A stretch of DNA of 54,539 bases. Origin: Dehalococcoidia bacterium (GTDB taxonomy: Bacteria; Chloroflexota; Dehalococcoidia; JAUSIH01). Both the position numbers and the translations under genes were made by a program. The DNA is taken from the NCBI GenBank assembly GCA_030648205.1, contig JAUSIH010000012.1, positions 1 through 54,539 on the forward strand, read 5' to 3'. Within the stretch, counting starts at the first letter, position 1, and each line of letters starts with the position of its first letter. The notes beneath the pieces were generated by a model. It was not told the DNA's origin. It saw only the letters and a program-made list of their open reading frames with translations, and did no database searches. Of this stretch, positions 50,798 to 54,539 are shown one piece after another.

Positions 50798-52432
50798 CTA
50801 CCTGGCGGCGCGGCGCCCGCTCAGTGCGTACGAGGGCATTGTGGGCACCTTGACCGCGATGATGCCAGGCTCGTGTCTCTCCAGCGCCTGCTCCACGGCG
50901 GCGGGCACGCTCTCCAATCCATCCGCGGAGAAGCAGCGCGCGCCGAATGCGTCCGCCAGCTTCGTCCAATCCGGGTTCGTGAAGGCATAACCCTTCGCGC
51001 GCCCGTACTTTTCTTCCTGCAGCGCCTTGATCGTGCCAAATCCGCCGTCGTCCTGGACCAGCGCTATTGTCGGCACGTGGTACCGACAGGCAGTGTTCAA
51101 CTCCTGCAGGTTGAACAGAAACGCGCCGTCGCCGGATATCGCCAGCGCGGGCCGCTCTGGTCGTGCTATCTGCGCGCCAACCAGCGCCGGGAATGCGAAT
51201 CCGAGCGTGGCAAAGTAGGTGGACGTGAGGTAGGTCCCCGGCTCGTACATGTCCAGCGCCATGCCAGACCATCCGCCAAGCACCGTTACGTCCGCCGCCA
51301 CCATCGTGTTGCGCGGGAGCACGCGGCGCAGCCCCTCCATAAGCACCACAATCTCTGGCGACGCTCGGCCCATGGCGTCTCGCCACTCGCGCTTCATCGC
51401 GGCCCAGTCGCGCCGGGGCCGCCCGATCTGCGGCAGTTCACGCAGCAGCGCGACGAGCCGCGTCAGCGTGCGCCGCAGATCGCCCACGACAGGAGTTGCC
51501 ACCGGGTACACGCGACCAATCTGTCCCGCGTCAATGTCCACCTGGATGACTTGTCTGTTCTGCGGCAGGGCGCGCGGTCCGGATCTCCACGCACACATGC
51601 GCGTGCCGAGTGCCAGTACCAGGTCCGTCTCGGGGTCCAGTGGCGACGTCGCACCTCCCGCATCGCCGCTCGCGCCCATACACTGGGGATGATCGTCTGG
51701 CAGCGCCCCCTTCCCCCGGAACGATGTGTAGACAGGCGCGTGCAGCAGTTCCGCCAGCGTGCGCAACTCCGCCGACGCGTTCGCTGCAGCAATGCCTCCC
51801 CCAGCCAGGATGATGGGCCTGCGCGCCTGCGCCAGATCCCGCGCCACGCGCCGCAGGAGGACGTCGTCGGGCTCGACGGTTGGGATAGAGGGAGGGGCTA
51901 GCACGTGCGGCTCCCCCGTCGCGGCCAGCACGTCCATGGGGATTTCCAGCTCGTACGGTCCAGGGCGTCCGGTGAGCATGACGCGGAACGCCTCGTTCAC
52001 CGCTTCGGGAATCTCCTCCACGCGTTGCACCACGCGCGACCCCTTCAGCAGCAGCCGGAAAACAGCAGACTGGGCATCAAGCTGATGAGGGAACATCATG
52101 CCCTTGCCGACTGCGCTGGAGGCGACTTGCCCGCTGATGAGAAGCACCGGTATGCTACCCGCAGCCGCCGTCCCCATAGCTGCGGCCGTGTTGAGGGCGC
52201 CGGGGCCGGAGACCGTCAAGCACACGCCCGGCTTAGCTGCAACGGCGGCATAACCCATAGCCATGTAGGCCGCCGCCTGCTCGTGTCGCACACCGACCTC
52301 GCGGACGTCCGTGTGGTCGTTCCAGGCATTGTAGAAGGCAGCCATCTGCTGGCCCACGAGCCCGAAGATTGTGTCCACGGAGTTGCGCTTGAGTGCGAGG
52401 AGCAGGGCCTCGCCGCCGGTGATAGTCGCCAT
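50798..52432 (-). CDS. ThDP-dependent enzyme, acetolactate synthase-like large subunit
   Basis: 544 residues. Thiamine diphosphate enzyme of the pyruvate oxidase/AHAS group. The catalytic Glu is in VRHEQAAAYMAMGYA, the ThDP/Mg motif is SGDGAFLFNLQELNTA (Gly-Asp-Gly ... Asn), and the central domain has LAGGGIAAANASAEL. It lacks a regulatory small subunit gene nearby. Homologues include AHAS, oxalyl-CoA or benzoylformate decarboxylases and 2-hydroxyacyl-CoA lyases; the substrate cannot be assigned from sequence. The latter would suit the acyl-CoA genes elsewhere in the window. AGAGG lies before the ATG. Confidence 0.92.
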   Translation of the reverse strand: MATITGGEALLLALKRNSVDTIFGLVGQQMAAFYNAWNDHTDVREVGVRHEQAAAYMAMGYAAVAAKPGVCLTVSGPGALNTAAAMGTAAAGSIPVLLISGQVASSAVGKGMMFPHQLDAQSAVFRLLLKGSRVVQRVEEIPEAVNEAFRVMLTGRPGPYELEIPMDVLAATGEPHVLAPPSIPTVEPDDVLLRRVARDLAQARRPIILAGGGIAAANASAELRTLAELLHAPVYTSFRGKGALPDDHPQCMGASGDAGGATSPLDPETDLVLALGTRMCAWRSGPRALPQNRQVIQVDIDAGQIGRVYPVATPVVGDLRRTLTRLVALLRELPQIGRPRRDWAAMKREWRDAMGRASPEIVVLMEGLRRVLPRNTMVAADVTVLGGWSGMALDMYEPGTYLTSTYFATLGFAFPALVGAQIARPERPALAISGDGAFLFNLQELNTACRYHVPTIALVQDDGGFGTIKALQEEKYGRAKGYAFTNPDWTKLADAFGARCFSADGLESVPAAVEQALERHEPGIIAVKVPTMPSYALSGRRAAR

Positions 52433-53172
52433 GCCGCACCTCTCGAAATGGAGTTAGGCGAGAGTATGGAAGAACGGGCGCAGACCGGAAAGCGCCCGCC
52501 CGTGAAGCACTCCGATGCCCAGGCGAGAGAGGACAACGAACACGGGTGCTCGCCTCCTCCTCGATTTTGGCGCAACGAATAGCCTGACGGGAGACATCTA
52601 GTCTAAGTCTACACAGTGTGTCAAGCTTCGGGCGTTTCACAGGCTTTTGAGAAGTCATCGGCAACCAGGATGTTGACTTTTAAGTTAGCCAGGATCGCAT
52701 AGCGACCTCAGAGTTCATCACCTTTAGTGCGACAGCGACGTGGCATACGTGTGAGGCTAACATGACCAGAGGGTCGACGGTGGGCGAGTTCCTGTCAAGA
52801 GGGGGTACCCCCGGCTCTATACGCTTAAGTGCGCAAGAGGGTGCAGGACGGATTGAAAGCACCCGCTGGCCTCTGTAGCTTAGCGTGCGGCAAGCAACTC
52901 AAAGCGAGGGAGGTGCGGCGGGGAAGTTCGAGCGACGGAGGCGCTATAATCAGGCGGTCGGACACACCCTCATCCCGGGAGCCTCACTGCCCTGACTCTT
53001 CGGTCCGGAAGCGTCTTAGTTTCGCTGAAACCCGGCATCACGGCCTGAGGATATTTTCATCGCCGTGACGGGTAGTGTGAGCGCGCACGCTATCAATATG
53101 AGAATATGATGATGCAAAGTGAGTCGAGCGGGTTGCGCACGGTCGTTATCACGCGCGCCGATGGAGCGGGTC
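52433..53172. other. long intergenic region without recognised gene
   Basis: 740 bases. Open frames here are short, lack ribosome binding sites and resemble nothing known to me. Composition is mixed. It borders the IS256 element and is probably decayed DNA. Confidence 0.5.
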
Positions 53173-54535
53173 GTGTCCCGTCAAGTGGTGTGAGACGACG
53201 TCATCCTGGTCGCACCATTACGCCGCGCTCGCCGTTACCAGTTCCCGCTCCTTGGTCTCCCCCAGGAGTTCGTTCGGCGCTGCCGCAGCCAAATAGCGCC
53301 GGCAGATTGCCCACTCGTCGTGCTGCTCCGCCAGCACTGCTCCCACCAGCCTGATGACGGCGGCGCGGTTCGGGAAGATGCCCACCACGTCCGTCCGCCG
53401 TCGGATCTCCTTGTTTAGGCGTTCCTGAGGGTTGTTGGACCAGATTTGCCGCCAGTGGGCCACCGGGAAGCTGGCGAACGCCAGGGTATCCCTCCCCGGC
53501 CCATCCAGCAGCAGCGCCGCTTCGGGGAACCGCTCGTGCAACTGGGTCACCACCCGTCCATGCTGCAGGCGCACCTCGTCAGCCGAGGGTTGCTGATAGA
53601 TGGTCCGCACCACGGTCGCCACCGCCGCCTGAGCGCGCTTGGGCACGCGGGTAAGCAGGTTGGTCATGAAGTGCGTGCGGCAGCGCTGCCAGGCGGCGCC
53701 CGCGAAGATGGCGCCGATGGCGTCGCGGAGGCCCTGGTGGGCATCCGAGATGACGAACTGCACGCCACTGATCCCTCGGGCGAGCAGGGACCGGAGGAAG
53801 CCCAACCAGAAGGCGCCATCCTCGCTGGTCCCGACGTCCAAGCCCACGATCTCCCGCTTGCCTTCGTTGTTGACCGCCGTCGCCACCACCACGCTCACGT
53901 TGACGATCCGGCCGCCCTCGCGGACCTTCTGCGTGAGCCCGTCCAACCATAGGTACGGATACGGTCCTCCATCCAAGGGCCGATGCAGGAACTCCTCGAC
54001 GGTCACGTCGAGCTCTTCGCAGATACGGGAGACCTGACTCTTGGAGATCCCCTCGCAACCCAAGGCCTTGATCAGGTCGTCCACCCGCCGGGTCGATACC
54101 CCTTCCACGTACGCCTGCTGCACCACGGCGAGCAGCGCGCGTTCGCTCCGCCGCCGCGGCTCAAGCAGGCTGGGAAAGTAGTTCCCCTCCCGCAGCTTGG
54201 GGATCCGCAGGTCCACCGTGCCAACGCGTGTATCCCAGGGCCGTTCGCGATAGCCGTTCCGATGCGTCAGCCTGCCCGGTGTTCGCTCCCCATACCCCGC
54301 GCCGATCTGCGCGGTCACCTCGACGTCCATGATCCCCTGCGTCAGAACCCGCAGCCCTTCCCGGAGAAAGTCGAATTCCCCGTCCTCCGCCCTCTTGCGC
54401 ATCAGTCCCAAAATGTCCACACTCTCTTTGACCACTGTCGTCTCCTCTCTTAGAGCATTAGCCGTGCTTGTAAGGATGACGCGGTGGTCGCTTCTTTGCT
54501 AGACCACCCTGGTCTTACACCACTTCCTGGGACTC
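53173..54535 (-). mobile_element. IS256-family insertion sequence, about 1.36 kb
   Basis: Terminal inverted repeats: the left end (53173) begins GTGTCCCGTCAAGTGGTGT; the complement of the right end (54535) begins GAGTCCCAGGAAGTGGTGT. 19 of 24 bases match. The element is just contained in the window. No direct repeat can be checked, as only four bases remain beyond the right end. Confidence 0.85.
53218..54435 (-). CDS. IS256-family transposase
   Basis: 405 residues, the normal size, so the element may be active. The mutator-type DDE set: Asp in LWLDGLTQKV, Asp in FVISDAHQGLRDAI and Glu in NNPQERLNKEIRRRTDVVGIFPN. AQIGAGYGERTPGRLTHRNGYRER is the typical N-terminal region. AGAGGAG lies before the ATG at 54435. 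Confidence 0.95.
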   Translation of the reverse strand: MVKESVDILGLMRKRAEDGEFDFLREGLRVLTQGIMDVEVTAQIGAGYGERTPGRLTHRNGYRERPWDTRVGTVDLRIPKLREGNYFPSLLEPRRRSERALLAVVQQAYVEGVSTRRVDDLIKALGCEGISKSQVSRICEELDVTVEEFLHRPLDGGPYPYLWLDGLTQKVREGGRIVNVSVVVATAVNNEGKREIVGLDVGTSEDGAFWLGFLRSLLARGISGVQFVISDAHQGLRDAIGAIFAGAAWQRCRTHFMTNLLTRVPKRAQAAVATVVRTIYQQPSADEVRLQHGRVVTQLHERFPEAALLLDGPGRDTLAFASFPVAHWRQIWSNNPQERLNKEIRRRTDVVGIFPNRAAVIRLVGAVLAEQHDEWAICRRYLAAAAPNELLGETKERELVTASAA

Positions 54536-54539
54536 TACT

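Noticed and set aside
52680-53068. short frames in the gap before the IS256 element
   Set aside because: No SD, no homology, composition unlike neighbouring genes.

Overview
The window looks like a high-GC chromosome segment of an anaerobic or facultative bacterium of the Chloroflexota, probably Dehalococcoidia or a relative. The clues are a tmRNA whose tag reads GEREFALAA (from memory, Dehalococcoides tags look similar), a Rex repressor, GuaB3, and many acyl-CoA genes (CaiB/BaiF, MaoC, enoyl-CoA hydratase, MmgE/PrpD). Taxonomy is inference; no rRNA gene is present.

Layout. 1-13150: end of a TPM-type membrane protein, argS, a cupredoxin, a LuxR-type two-component pair, a gamma-carbonic anhydrase, an MFS transporter, two coupled CaiB/BaiF CoA-transferases, small proteins, an MBL hydrolase and an MmgE/PrpD protein. 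13255-15540: an AT-richer island with a DUF262 + HEPN pair, a likely defence or toxin module, beside an IS3 remnant. 15543-18540: an RNase HI-MoaC fusion, moaA and an ITPase. 18646-27919: rex, then a full F-type ATP synthase operon on the minus strand (atpI-B-E-F-H-A-G-D-C) carrying two foreign genes, an isochorismatase-fold protein and a lipoprotein with an in-frame TGA. 28027-33201: MoxR/DUF58/DUF4129 genes and a broken histidine kinase. 33365-42088: rpsU, a zinc-ribbon protein, a hydroxyacyl-CoA set (two SDRs, two MaoC-type proteins), GuaB3, an IS481-like element and two enoyl-CoA hydratases. 42192-42995: a compact redox operon. 43180-48224: a copper-related envelope cluster (CopC-CopD-cytochrome c fusion) and an MFS gene. 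48281-54539: ssrA, then a decayed region with an aldehyde ferredoxin oxidoreductase pseudogene, a duplicated EthD-like protein, a ThDP enzyme and an IS256-family element.

The most striking content is selenocysteine use. At 42247-42932 a ferredoxin:thioredoxin reductase catalytic subunit reads through two in-frame TGA codons. They fall exactly on the two redox-active cysteines, and the four Fe-S ligand cysteines are kept. Overlapping it by four bases is a glutaredoxin-like protein with a TGA in its active site (U-G-P-C). A fourth TGA lies in a UxxC motif of a CYCXC-type lipoprotein inside the ATP synthase operon. All four TGAs are followed about 20-23 nt later by a hairpin with a G at the second loop position, as bacterial SECIS elements have. 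Ordinary gene calling would break or truncate all three genes. I infer a selenium-based thiol-redox chain: ferredoxin to a diselenide FTR to a seleno-glutaredoxin.
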